A stretch of DNA of 64,000 nucleotides, taken from positions 2,666,001 through 2,730,000 of the forward strand of contig NZ_CP039731.1 of assembly GCF_005155025.1 (NCBI RefSeq), read 5' to 3'. Shown here piece after piece: positions 44,530 to 52,747 of the stretch. The translations under genes and the position numbers were made by a program. This DNA is from Aquitalea aquatilis (lineage in GTDB: Bacteria > Pseudomonadota > Gammaproteobacteria > Burkholderiales > Chromobacteriaceae). The notes under the pieces are model-generated. The model did not search any database. It saw only the letters and a program-made list of their open reading frames with translations, and was not told the origin of the DNA. How positions within the stretch are numbered: position 1 is the first letter of the stretch; each line of letters starts with the position of its first letter.

Positions 44530-44670
44530 GATTGTTCGAAAAATTCTGATGAATATTACCAGTTTATTTGATTTTTTCGTGGGCTGGAAACATCTATCAT
44601 GCAGCGTCTGATTCATACGGGCCGGCGGTCAGCGCCGGTCTGTCATCAACCACCACTGAGAGGATTGATC

Positions 44671-45552
44671 ATGAAACGTGTGATCTTGCTGATCGCCACC
44701 AATATCGCGGTGATGCTGGTGCTGAGCATCGCCGCCCAGTTGCTGGGCATCAACCGTTTTATCACCGCTGGCGGCCTGAATATGGGCAGCCTGCTGGCCT
44801 TTGCCGGCCTGATGGGTTTTGGCGGTGCCTTCATTTCGCTGTGGATGTCCAAGACCATGGCCAAGTGGAGTACCGGCGCACGGGTGATCGAGCAGCCGAG
44901 CAATGAAACCGAACGCTGGTTGCTGTTTACCGTGCGCAAGCTGGCGGACCGCGCCGGCCTGCCGATGCCGGAAGTTGCCGTGTACGAAGGTGAGCCGAAT
45001 GCCTTTGCCACCGGTGCCAGCAAGTCCAATTCGCTGGTGGCGGTTTCTACTGGCCTGCTGTCCTCGATGACCGAGCAGGAAGTCGAAGCCGTGCTGGCCC
45101 ATGAAATCGCCCACATCCAGAACGGCGACATGGTGACGCTGACGCTGATTCAGGGCGTGGTGAATACCTTTGTGTTTTTCCTGGCGCGCGTGGTGGGCTA
45201 TCTGGTGGACAACTTCCTGCGCCGCAACGACGAGGAGTCGTCCAGCGGCACCGGTATCGGCTACTTCATTACCGTGATTGTGTGTGAAATCGTGTTCGGC
45301 ATTCTGGCATCCTTTATCGTGATGTACTTCTCGCGTCAGCGGGAGTACCGCGCCGATGCCGGTGCGGCCAAGCTGCTGGGCAGCCCGCAGCCGATGATTG
45401 CCGCACTGCACCGTCTGGGTGGCGTGCATGCCGGTGAGCTGCCGCAGAACATGGCGGCCTCGGGCATCTCCGGTGGTGCTGGGCTGATGGGGCTGATGTC
45501 CAGTCACCCGTCGCTGGAGTCCCGTATCGCGGCCTTGCAGGCAGTACGCTGA
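44671..45552 (+). CDS. htpX: Membrane zinc protease HtpX
   Basis: M48-family protease of 293 residues that degrades damaged membrane proteins. Two N-terminal membrane helices ([22 protein letters not shown] and [19 protein letters not shown] in part) precede the catalytic HEIAH motif (H144, E145, H148), two further helices, and the third-ligand region [14 protein letters not shown]. The ATG at 44671 follows GAGAGGA. A strong terminator follows 23 bases after the stop. Confidence 0.95.
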   Translation: MKRVILLIATNIAVMLVLSIAAQLLGINRFITAGGLNMGSLLAFAGLMGFGGAFISLWMSKTMAKWSTGARVIEQPSNETERWLLFTVRKLADRAGLPMPEVAVYEGEPNAFATGASKSNSLVAVSTGLLSSMTEQEVEAVLAHEIAHIQNGDMVTLTLIQGVVNTFVFFLARVVGYLVDNFLRRNDEESSSGTGIGYFITVIVCEIVFGILASFIVMYFSRQREYRADAGAAKLLGSPQPMIAALHRLGGVHAGELPQNMAASGISGGAGLMGLMSSHPSLESRIAALQAVR

Positions 45553-45575
45553 GTTTCCGGTCTGATATTGCTGTT

Positions 45576-45611
45576 AACAATGAGCAGGCCTGTCCTGCTC
45601 ATTGTTGTTTT
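45576..45611 (+). terminator. Intrinsic terminator after htpX
   Basis: Perfect 13-bp stem AACAATGAGCAGG / CCTGCTCATTGTT with a 5-base loop, then GTTTT. It separates htpX from the TerC-family gene. Confidence 0.93.
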
Positions 45612-45661
45612 ATCCGGTCTGTTGCCATGTGGCAGTCAGACGCAGAGCGAAAGACAAGAAA

Positions 45662-46657
45662 ATGGAATGGTTGAATGTGTTGTTTGCCGGCACCCCGCTG
45701 TGGATGTGGCTGATGTTCATGGCCATCGTGGCGGCCCTGCTGTTGTTTGATCTGGGTGTGCTCAACAAGGACGACCACGAGATTGGCGTCAAGGAAAGCC
45801 TGAAGCTGTCGGCGTTTTACATCGCCATGGGTCTGGCCTTTGGTGGCTGGGTATGGTGGTACCGGGGTGGCGATGCCGGCATGCAGTATCTCACCGGCTA
45901 TCTGGTGGAAAAATCGCTGTCGATGGACAACATCTTTGTGATGTCGCTGATTTTCAGCGGCATGGCCGTGCCACGGCTGTACCAGCACCGGGTGCTGTTC
46001 TGGGGCATTCTGGGGGTGATCGTGCTGCGCGCGGTGATGATTGGTCTGGGTGCGGTGCTGGTGGCTGAATTCAAGTGGGTGCTGGTGCTGTTTGGCCTGT
46101 TCCTGCTGCTGACCGGTATCAAGATGCTGCTGGGCAAGGATGAGGGCCATCCCTCGCTGGATGACAACAAGCTCTACCAGTGGCTGCGCCGTCATCTGCG
46201 CCTCACGCCCACGCTGCATGGCCATCATTTCCTGGTGCGCGGCGAGCAGCATGGTTTGTCCCGTGGCTGGTGGGCCACGCCCTTGCTGTTGACGCTGATG
46301 CTGGTGGAAAGCGCCGACCTGGTGTTTGCGGTGGACAGCATTCCGGCGATTTTCGCCATCACCCAGGACCCTTTCCTGATCTACACCTCCAACATTTTCG
46401 CCATCCTGGGCCTGCGTGCGCTGTTCTTTGCGCTGTCGGCCATGGTGCACCGCTTCGAATACCTCAAGTATTCGCTGGCCATCGTGCTGGTATTCATCGG
46501 GGTGAAAGTGGGGCTGGTGTATCTCAACGACATTCAGCTGGTGAGTTTCCACATTCCCACCGGCGTGTCGCTGGTGGTGACGCTGGGTCTGCTGATCAGC
46601 GGCGTGCTGTATTCGCTGTACAAGACCCGCGACGACAAAGGCGACAGCCTGTCCTGA
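45662..46657 (+). CDS. TerC/Alx-family integral membrane protein
   Basis: Membrane protein of 331 residues with about nine helices. Family landmarks are EKSLSMDNIFVMSLIF, the matching second-repeat segment VESADLVFAVDSIPAIFAIT, and acidic residues in membrane segments. Members include Alx and MeeF/YceF-like manganese exporters and proteins linked to tellurite resistance. A manganese-sensing yybP-ykoY riboswitch was looked for in the 50-base leader and was not found. A terminator follows at 46699. Confidence 0.88.
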   Translation: MEWLNVLFAGTPLWMWLMFMAIVAALLLFDLGVLNKDDHEIGVKESLKLSAFYIAMGLAFGGWVWWYRGGDAGMQYLTGYLVEKSLSMDNIFVMSLIFSGMAVPRLYQHRVLFWGILGVIVLRAVMIGLGAVLVAEFKWVLVLFGLFLLLTGIKMLLGKDEGHPSLDDNKLYQWLRRHLRLTPTLHGHHFLVRGEQHGLSRGWWATPLLLTLMLVESADLVFAVDSIPAIFAITQDPFLIYTSNIFAILGLRALFFALSAMVHRFEYLKYSLAIVLVFIGVKVGLVYLNDIQLVSFHIPTGVSLVVTLGLLISGVLYSLYKTRDDKGDSLS

Positions 46658-46698
46658 AGCTGATCTGCCGGTTTTGTCGCTGTCCTGCTGCTGGTCTG

Positions 46699-46732
46699 GC
46701 CGGGCTGTCCCTCTGGGGCGGCCCGGCTTTTT
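46699..46732 (+). terminator. Intrinsic terminator after the TerC-family gene
   Basis: GCCGGGC (46699-46705) pairs with GCCCGGC (46721-46727) around a 15-base loop, followed by TTTTT. Confidence 0.88.
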
Positions 46733-46775
46733 GCTTGTCGCGCCCAGGCTTTGCCGCTAGCATGGCTTTTCTTTG

Positions 46776-46868
46776 AGGGAGATGGCATTCCTCCCGCCTG
46801 TTTGCCGCAGCCAGCACGGATGCAGCAACTGCAAACCGCCCATCCGGGCTGATGATGCCTGCAGGCTT
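46776..46868 (+). ncRNA. Fluoride riboswitch (crcB motif) upstream of the CLC-F gene
   Basis: Three signature pieces are seen: P1 GGGAG-ATGGCATTC-CTCCC (46777-46795), the P2 arms GCCC (46838-46841) and GGGC (46846-46849) preceded by AAAC, and the conserved GGGCTGATGATGCC at 46846-46859. ATGCC (46855-46859) can pair with GGCAT (46784-46788) to form the long-range pseudoknot that closes the fluoride pocket. Unusually, P1 and P2 are separated by about 37 bases, where known examples have few. CCTGCAG (46858-46864) can also pair with CTGCAGG (46883-46889), followed by a T-rich stretch, a plausible expression switch. It lies 77 bases before a fluoride-antiporter-type gene. Confidence 0.85.
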
Positions 46869-46944
46869 CCCCTTGCCGGGAGCTGCAGGTGCGTCTGTGT
46901 TTTCCGGCCGGGGGTGATTATGTGTTGTCATTCAGAAGAACCCC

Positions 46945-48231
46945 ATGTCTGCCATTTCCCGTTCCGAAACCCTTGCCATGCTGCCGCGCATGAGCAAGCT
47001 GCTGTTACTGGCCTGCCTGGTTGCCTTGCTGGCCGGCTCTGCCTCGGCCTTTTTCCTGCACAGCCTGGTGTGGGCGACGGCCATGCGTGACAGCCACCGT
47101 TATCTGCTGTGTTTGTTGCCGCTGGCCGGCTTTGTGGTTGGCTGGGTCTATCTGCGCTATGGTAGCCGGGTGGAGGCAGGCAATAATCTGTTGATCGACG
47201 AGATTCACGATCCCACCCGCATCGTGCCCTTGCGCATGGTGCCGCTGGTGTTGTGGGGCACGGTGATGTCGCATCTGTTCGGTGCCTCGGTCGGCCGTGA
47301 AGGCACTGCCGTACAGATGGGCGGAGCGCTGGCCGACCAGCTCACCCACCTGCTCAAGCTTGGTAATGCCGACCGGCGCATCTTGCTGATGTGCGGCATT
47401 GCCGCCGGTTTTGCCTCGGTATTCGGCACGCCGCTGGCTGGCGCAGTGTTTGCACTGGAGGTGCTGGCCATTGGCCGCATGCGTTACGACGCCTTGTTTC
47501 CCTGCCTGCTGGCGGCCATTGTGGCCGACCAGGTGGGCCTCGCCTGGGGTGTGCTGCACACTCACTACGCCATTCAACTTATCCCGGCCATCAGCGGCTG
47601 GACCCTGCTGGCTACGCTGGTGGCCGGCGCGCTGTTCGGCCTCACCGGCAAGCTGTTTGCCGACAGCACCCATGCCTTGTCGGCACGCATCAAGCATTAT
47701 GTGAAGTACCCGCCGCTGCGCCCCTTGCTGGGCGGCCTGCTATTGTTGGCCATCGTCTGGCCGACGGGGGCGGATCGCTATATCGGCCTGGGTATTCCGG
47801 TGATTGTGGACGCCTTCCAGCAGCCGCTGGCCCCTTATGATTTTGCCGCCAAGCTGGGCCTGACCGTGCTGTCGCTGGCCAGCGGTTTCAAGGGTGGGGA
47901 AGTGACCCCGCTGTTTTACATCGGTGCCACGCTGGGCAATGCCCTGTCTCCCTTGCTGCATCTGCCGTTTTCCCTGCTGGCCGGGCTGGGTTTTGTCGCC
48001 GTGTTTGCCGGAGCGGCCAATACGCCGCTGGCCTCCACCATCATGGCGATGGAGCTGTTTGGCAGCGAAGTGGGCATCTACGCCGCACTGGCGTGCGTGG
48101 CCAGCTATTATTTTTCTGGTCATAGCGGCATTTACCGCTCACAGCGCATCGCCCACGGCAAGCACCGGCCGTTTCCGCGCGGGCTGAAACTGAGCGAGCT
48201 GGCCGCCTGGCGGCAGCGGCAGGACAAGTAG
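46945..48231 (+). CDS. CLC-F-type fluoride/proton antiporter
   Basis: CLC-family membrane protein of 428 residues. The selectivity regions differ from chloride CLCs in the way described for the fluoride-exporting subfamily: GNNLLI at residues 79-84 replaces GSGIP, and GREGTAVQ at 117-124 replaces GREGP. E119 is the gating glutamate. About ten or more hydrophobic helices follow. The upstream fluoride riboswitch strongly supports fluoride export. The start ATG has a weak AGAAG ribosome-binding site, consistent with riboswitch control of access. Confidence 0.88.
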   Translation: MSAISRSETLAMLPRMSKLLLLACLVALLAGSASAFFLHSLVWATAMRDSHRYLLCLLPLAGFVVGWVYLRYGSRVEAGNNLLIDEIHDPTRIVPLRMVPLVLWGTVMSHLFGASVGREGTAVQMGGALADQLTHLLKLGNADRRILLMCGIAAGFASVFGTPLAGAVFALEVLAIGRMRYDALFPCLLAAIVADQVGLAWGVLHTHYAIQLIPAISGWTLLATLVAGALFGLTGKLFADSTHALSARIKHYVKYPPLRPLLGGLLLLAIVWPTGADRYIGLGIPVIVDAFQQPLAPYDFAAKLGLTVLSLASGFKGGEVTPLFYIGATLGNALSPLLHLPFSLLAGLGFVAVFAGAANTPLASTIMAMELFGSEVGIYAALACVASYYFSGHSGIYRSQRIAHGKHRPFPRGLKLSELAAWRQRQDK

Positions 48232-48350
48232 CCTGAGGGCAGGGTGTGGACGGTTTCTACCCCTGATGCAGTCGTTTGCTGGCATGGCCGATGACAGCGG
48301 ATCAGCCATAATGATATTTAAATGGAATGCGTCGGGGGAGTAGTCAGTTC

Positions 48351-49562
48351 ATGCACAGCGTGACGGTGGTGGAGCATAGTTGGCGCAGCATGCTGCGGGC
48401 GGTGGCCAGCCTGTTGCTGGCCTATGCCTTGCTGGTGGTGGGTAATGCGCTGGGCAGCACCGAAACCTCGCTCAGCCTGCTGGCCAATGGCGTGCCGGTG
48501 GCGGTGGCCGGCATGGTGCAGTCGGCCTATTACGCCGGTTTTTTTCTGGGTGGATTTTTCTGCAGCGGCATGATCCGCCAGTACGGCCACCACCGCACCT
48601 TTGCCACCCTGACCGCCATCATCTGCGTGCTGACCTTGTGCCAGGCGCTGTTTACCACACCGTGGCTGTGGCTGCTGGCGCGGCTGGGTAATGGTCTGGC
48701 CATGGTGGGCATCTATATGGTGGTGGAAAGCTGGCTGAACGGCTGTGTCAGTAACAGCCAGCGCGGCCAGCTGTTTTCCCTATACCTGATCATCAGCTAT
48801 CTGGGCGCCAGTGCCGGCCAGTGGCTGCTCAAACTGCCGTTCAGCCAGACTGGCTGGCCTTTCATCATCGTCGCCATGTTGTTTGCCCTGGCCATCATTC
48901 CCGTCACCCTGACCCAGCAGCGCCCGCAAGTGCTGGCCGCGCCGCCGCCTGGCAATGTGCTGGCGCGGGCCATGCGCACCCTGCGTCTGCTGGGCCGGCG
49001 CGCTCCGCTCAGCCTGGCCGGTGCGGTGCTGGCCGGCTGTTTCAACAGTGCCTTCTACACCATGCTGCCGGCCATGCTCAGCCAGTCCGGCCGCACCGCG
49101 CCGGATATTGCCAGCTTCATGGGCCTGGCCTTGCTGGCTGCGCCGCTATTGCAGTGGCCGATGGGCAAATGGGCGGACAGCAGCGACCGTGCCACCTTGC
49201 TGGCGCGTTGTGCGCTGGTGGTGGCGGTGCTGTCGCTGATGCTGACCCAGTTGCTGAACACCGGCTGGATGCTGCCACTGGTGATGGTGTATGTGTCGGT
49301 GGCCTTTACCTTTTACGGCACGCTCAGCGGCATCGCCAACGACGCCATGCCATCGCGCCATAGGGTGGAGGTGAGTGCCTCGCTGCTGATGGTGTATGCG
49401 CTGGGCGGCACGCTGGGGCCGCTGTTGTGTTCTTCGGTGATGGCAGCCATCGGCCCGGCTGGTTATTTCGTGGTGTCGCTGGGCTTGTCGGCCACGCTGG
49501 GCGGCTATGCCTGGTGGACGGTCAAGCGCTGGCCGCTGCCCAGCCTGCTGCCGCCGCGCTGA
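48351..49562 (+). CDS. MFS transporter (YcaD-like)
   Basis: Major facilitator of 403 residues with twelve predicted helices. Landmarks are SAYYAGFFLGGFFCSGMIRQYGHHRTF (motif A region, in parts), MVVESWLNGCVSNSQRGQLFSLY, and PMGKWADSSDRATLL in the second half; the VESWLN motif is typical of YcaD-like transporters of unknown substrate. The ATG at 48351 is chosen with GGGGGAG 10 bases upstream; an ATG at 48327 is an alternative. It stands alone 119 bases after the antiporter gene. Confidence 0.8.
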   Translation: MHSVTVVEHSWRSMLRAVASLLLAYALLVVGNALGSTETSLSLLANGVPVAVAGMVQSAYYAGFFLGGFFCSGMIRQYGHHRTFATLTAIICVLTLCQALFTTPWLWLLARLGNGLAMVGIYMVVESWLNGCVSNSQRGQLFSLYLIISYLGASAGQWLLKLPFSQTGWPFIIVAMLFALAIIPVTLTQQRPQVLAAPPPGNVLARAMRTLRLLGRRAPLSLAGAVLAGCFNSAFYTMLPAMLSQSGRTAPDIASFMGLALLAAPLLQWPMGKWADSSDRATLLARCALVVAVLSLMLTQLLNTGWMLPLVMVYVSVAFTFYGTLSGIANDAMPSRHRVEVSASLLMVYALGGTLGPLLCSSVMAAIGPAGYFVVSLGLSATLGGYAWWTVKRWPLPSLLPPR

Positions 49563-49624
49563 GCGACAGTTTGTCACCTGGCTGATTCATCATGCGGTTT
49601 TTCCTCTGGCGAAAGCATCATTCC

Positions 49625-50404
49625 ATGACGGTGAAAATCATCCGTGGCGGCAGTGTGCTGGCCGCGCTGCTGCTATTGGTATCCTGGGCGGTGCATGCCG
49701 CCAATGCCGATGCCTTGTGGAATATCGTGCACGAGCAGTGTGTGCCGCACTGGCAGCAGGCAGAGGACCCGGCACCCTGTGCCCGGGTGGAGACCGGGCA
49801 GGGCGAAGCGCAGGGTTTTGCCATGCTCAAGGACATCCACGGTGTGCTGCAATACTTGCTGATTCCCACAGCCCGCGTCAGCGGCATCGAAAGCCCGCTA
49901 CTGCTACAGGAAGATGCTCCCGATTACTGGGCTGCAGCCTGGGACGCCCACCAGTGGCTGGACCGTCTGCACGGCAGCCCCTTGCCACGCGAGGCGCTGG
50001 CGCTGACGGTGAACTCGCCATGGGGCCGCAGCCAGAACCAGTTGCACATTCATGTTTCCTGTGTGCAGCCGGCATTGCGTCAGCAGTTGCAACAGGCAGC
50101 CATCGAGCTGCAGTGGCATGAGCTGCCTGGCGGCATCAACGGCCATGCCTACCTGGCAAGGGCCATCATGGGCGAGACGCTGGCCGGTGTGCAGCCCTTC
50201 CGCCTGCTGGCGGAGGGGATTCCTGCTGCCCGCGAGGACATGGGCCGCTACACCTTGGCAGTAATTGCCACCCGTTTCGACAGCGGGCCGGGCTTCTGGC
50301 TGCTGGCCAGCAAGGCCGACCTGCTGGCCGGCAACTTTGCCTCGGCCGAAGGCGATGTGCAGGATCATGACTGCCAGATACTGCAGCCGGCAGTAGCGCC
50401 ATGA
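49625..50404 (+). CDS. cdh: CDP-diacylglycerol pyrophosphatase
   Basis: Enzyme of 259 residues that hydrolyses CDP-diacylglycerol to phosphatidate and CMP. An N-terminal hydrophobic signal/anchor (GSVLAALLLLVSWAVHAANA) is followed by the mature domain with ALWNIVHEQCVP and the HIT-like catalytic motif SQNQLHIHVSCV. Length agrees with E. coli Cdh (251). ATG 49625 is used; an in-frame ATG at 49592 would lengthen the cytoplasmic N-terminus. It converges on an MFS gene with a 15-base gap. Confidence 0.88.
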   Translation: MTVKIIRGGSVLAALLLLVSWAVHAANADALWNIVHEQCVPHWQQAEDPAPCARVETGQGEAQGFAMLKDIHGVLQYLLIPTARVSGIESPLLLQEDAPDYWAAAWDAHQWLDRLHGSPLPREALALTVNSPWGRSQNQLHIHVSCVQPALRQQLQQAAIELQWHELPGGINGHAYLARAIMGETLAGVQPFRLLAEGIPAAREDMGRYTLAVIATRFDSGPGFWLLASKADLLAGNFASAEGDVQDHDCQILQPAVAP

Positions 50405-50419
50405 ACAATCATCCATCGT

Positions 50420-51619
50420 TCAGCGCTGTGTTCTGGACAGCTCCCAGGCGCTAAGGCCAGTCAGGCTGCAAGCCGCGCCCACCACCACCACGCCTGCCCA
50501 GCCCCAGTGGCCATATGCCCAGGCCGAGGCCAGCGAACCAACGGCCCCGCCGATGAAGTAACTGGTCATATAGGCCGAGGTCAGCCGGTTACGCGCTTCC
50601 GGGCGGATGCGGTAGATCGCCCCCTGATTACTGACGTGGCAGCCTGCCACACCCAGATCCAGCAGCAGAATGCCCACCAGCAAGGCGGCAATGGAGTGCG
50701 GTGCCAGCGCCAGCGGCAGCCACGCCAGCAACATCAGACCCAGGCTCAGCCGGGTAGCCAGCGGGCCATGGCCCCGGTCGCTCAGCCGGCCAACGATATT
50801 GGCGGACATGGCCCCGGCCGCACCGGCCAGCCCGAACAGGCCGATGGTGCTGTTGGAGAAGGAAAATGGCGGCGCTGACAGCAAGAAGGCCAGCGAGGTC
50901 CACATCACGCTGAAGGTGGCAAAAGCCATCGCCCCCAGCAGGCCGCGCAGGCGCAGGCTGGCTTCCTCCTTGAACAAGCTCAAGACCGAGCGCAGTAGCT
51001 GCGGATAGGACAGGCCGTTGCCCACGCGGCTGACTGGCAGCTGGCGCGCCAGCACCACCGTCATCAGCAGCATGCCTGCCGCGCCGCACCAGTAAACCGT
51101 GTGCCAGCTGCCCAGGTCGGCCAGTGTGCCGGCCACGGTGCGGGCCAGCAGGATGCCGGTGAGCAGGCCGCTCATGATGGTGCCCACCACGCGGCCGCGT
51201 TCGGCCTCGGCGGCCAGGCTGGCACCCAGCGGCAGCAGGACTTGTGCCACGACCGAGCACACGCCGGCCAGTGCCGTGCCAAGCAGCAGCTGGCTCATGC
51301 TGTTGGCGCTGGCGCTGATCAGCAGGCCGGCAGTGGCCAGCAACATCATGCTGATGATCAGCCGTCGCCGTTCCAGCATGTCGCCCAGTGGCACGATCAA
51401 TAGCAAGCCCAGGGCGTAACCGAGCTGGGCGGTGGTGACGATGCTGCCGGCGCTGGCAGCGGAAATACCCAGGCTGCGGGAAATTTCCGGCAATAGCGGC
51501 TGGGCATAGTAGTTGCCGGCGACGGCGAGGCCGGTGGCCACGGTCATCAGCCACACCAGCAAGGGATTGAGGCTGGTGGTGCGGCTGGCCGGAGAGAGCA
51601 GGGTGTCTGCAGCGTTCAT
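50420..51619 (-). CDS. MFS transporter (arabinose-efflux-like)
   Basis: Major facilitator of 399 residues with twelve helices. Seen: GNYYAQPLLPEISRSLGIS at the first helix, motif A-like GLLLIVPLGDMLERRRLI, and the pattern ARTVAGTLADLGSWHTVYW. This subgroup includes YnfM-like drug and sugar effluxers. ATG 51619 is used, since the upstream in-frame start at 51718 lies in the divergent promoter region. It is divergently placed to the LysR gene, its probable regulator, with a 128-base spacer. Confidence 0.85.
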   Translation of the reverse strand: MNAADTLLSPASRTTSLNPLLVWLMTVATGLAVAGNYYAQPLLPEISRSLGISAASAGSIVTTAQLGYALGLLLIVPLGDMLERRRLIISMMLLATAGLLISASANSMSQLLLGTALAGVCSVVAQVLLPLGASLAAEAERGRVVGTIMSGLLTGILLARTVAGTLADLGSWHTVYWCGAAGMLLMTVVLARQLPVSRVGNGLSYPQLLRSVLSLFKEEASLRLRGLLGAMAFATFSVMWTSLAFLLSAPPFSFSNSTIGLFGLAGAAGAMSANIVGRLSDRGHGPLATRLSLGLMLLAWLPLALAPHSIAALLVGILLLDLGVAGCHVSNQGAIYRIRPEARNRLTSAYMTSYFIGGAVGSLASAWAYGHWGWAGVVVVGAACSLTGLSAWELSRTQR

Positions 51620-51747
51620 GTTCAGGCTTTCGGTGGGTGGCTGCGCTAGCCGGTGGGAAACTGCATGCCCCTGCAGTATTGGCTGGCCTAAGCAATGACA
51701 CCAATGTATTGTTTTCATGTTTTTAATCGTGAAACGAGATTGATTGC

Positions 51748-52629
51748 ATGAATCTGCGCCAGATCGACTATGTGCTGGCGGTGGCCGAAGAAGAGAACTT
51801 CACCCGCGCCGCCGAGCGTTGCCACACCGTGCAGTCTGCGCTCAGCCACCAGATATCGCGGCTGGAGCAGGAGTTTGGCACCCGCCTGTTCGAACGTACT
51901 TCACGCCAGGTCACCCTGACGCCGGCCGGTCATACCTTCGTCAACCATGCCCGCCAGGTACGCGATGCTGCGCGCCGGTTGGAAGACGAAATGGCGGCGG
52001 CCACCGGTGAAATTCGCGGCTGTCTGCGCCTAGGCTGTATTTCCACGCTCAGCAGGCTGGATCTGCCCGGCTTGCTGGCGGAATACCACCGCCGCCATCC
52101 GCAGGTGGATGTACAGCTGGCCTTGCGCATGAGTGATGTGCTGATGGAAGAGCTGCGGCAGCAGCAGACCGATATCGCCTTCATCGGCGTGTGGCCGGGC
52201 GAACCGGTGTTGGGGCTGGATGCTCGCCTGCTGTGGGAGGAGCCGCTGCTGGCCTTGCTGCATCCCCAGCACCCGCTGGCCGGCTGTCAGGAATTGACCT
52301 TGCAGCAGCTGGCGCAGCAAACCCTGGTGGACTGGCCGGCCGGCACCGGCCCGCGTCAGCAGACCGATATGGCGTTTGCCGCCCAGGGCATCCGGCGGCG
52401 GGTGACCTTCGAGGTGAATCATGCCGAAACACTGGTCAGCCTGGTGCGTAGTGGCTGTGCCGTTGGCATGGTGCCGGCACTGGGGGCAGGCCAGCATGCC
52501 GACCTGCTGGCCTTGCCGGTGGTGGATGGCCCGCGCCGGCGCGTCTATCTGGCCTGTCACGATAGCCCCACACCAGCGGCCGCTGCCTTGCTGGCACTGG
52601 TGGATGGCTATCTGCAGGCTGCGTCATGA
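51748..52629 (+). CDS. LysR-family transcription regulator
   Basis: Regulator of 293 residues. The winged helix is at residues 1-60 (MNLRQIDYVLAVAEEENFTRAAERCHTVQSALSHQISRLE in parts). An effector domain of the LysR type follows. Divergent from an MFS gene, the classic arrangement for a regulator of an efflux gene; an AT-rich palindrome-like area lies between them near 51715-51745. The NCS1-kinase gene follows on the same strand after 118 bases. Confidence 0.9.
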   Translation: MNLRQIDYVLAVAEEENFTRAAERCHTVQSALSHQISRLEQEFGTRLFERTSRQVTLTPAGHTFVNHARQVRDAARRLEDEMAAATGEIRGCLRLGCISTLSRLDLPGLLAEYHRRHPQVDVQLALRMSDVLMEELRQQQTDIAFIGVWPGEPVLGLDARLLWEEPLLALLHPQHPLAGCQELTLQQLAQQTLVDWPAGTGPRQQTDMAFAAQGIRRRVTFEVNHAETLVSLVRSGCAVGMVPALGAGQHADLLALPVVDGPRRRVYLACHDSPTPAAAALLALVDGYLQAAS

Positions 52630-52747
52630 TATTGACCGGGCCTGCCGCTGCGTCACACGAGTTTGCCTGGCGGAGGAGGGGCTAGGCTGGCGGTGCTGGC
52701 AGGCTTCTTGCGTCTGTGACGGGTGTCATCGCCAACAGGATTGCCCC

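Noticed and set aside
45612-45661. yybP-ykoY manganese riboswitch before the TerC-family gene
   Set aside because: The leader after the htpX terminator is only about 50 bases and lacks the conserved core of that RNA.
46773-47090. Open frame of 105 codons before the CLC-F gene
   Set aside because: Covers the fluoride riboswitch and runs out of frame into the antiporter gene; no coding signature.
52421-52747. Upstream extension of the permease-kinase frame
   Set aside because: Lies in the LysR gene in another frame; GTG 52748 has a well-spaced AGGA and gives the conserved permease start.
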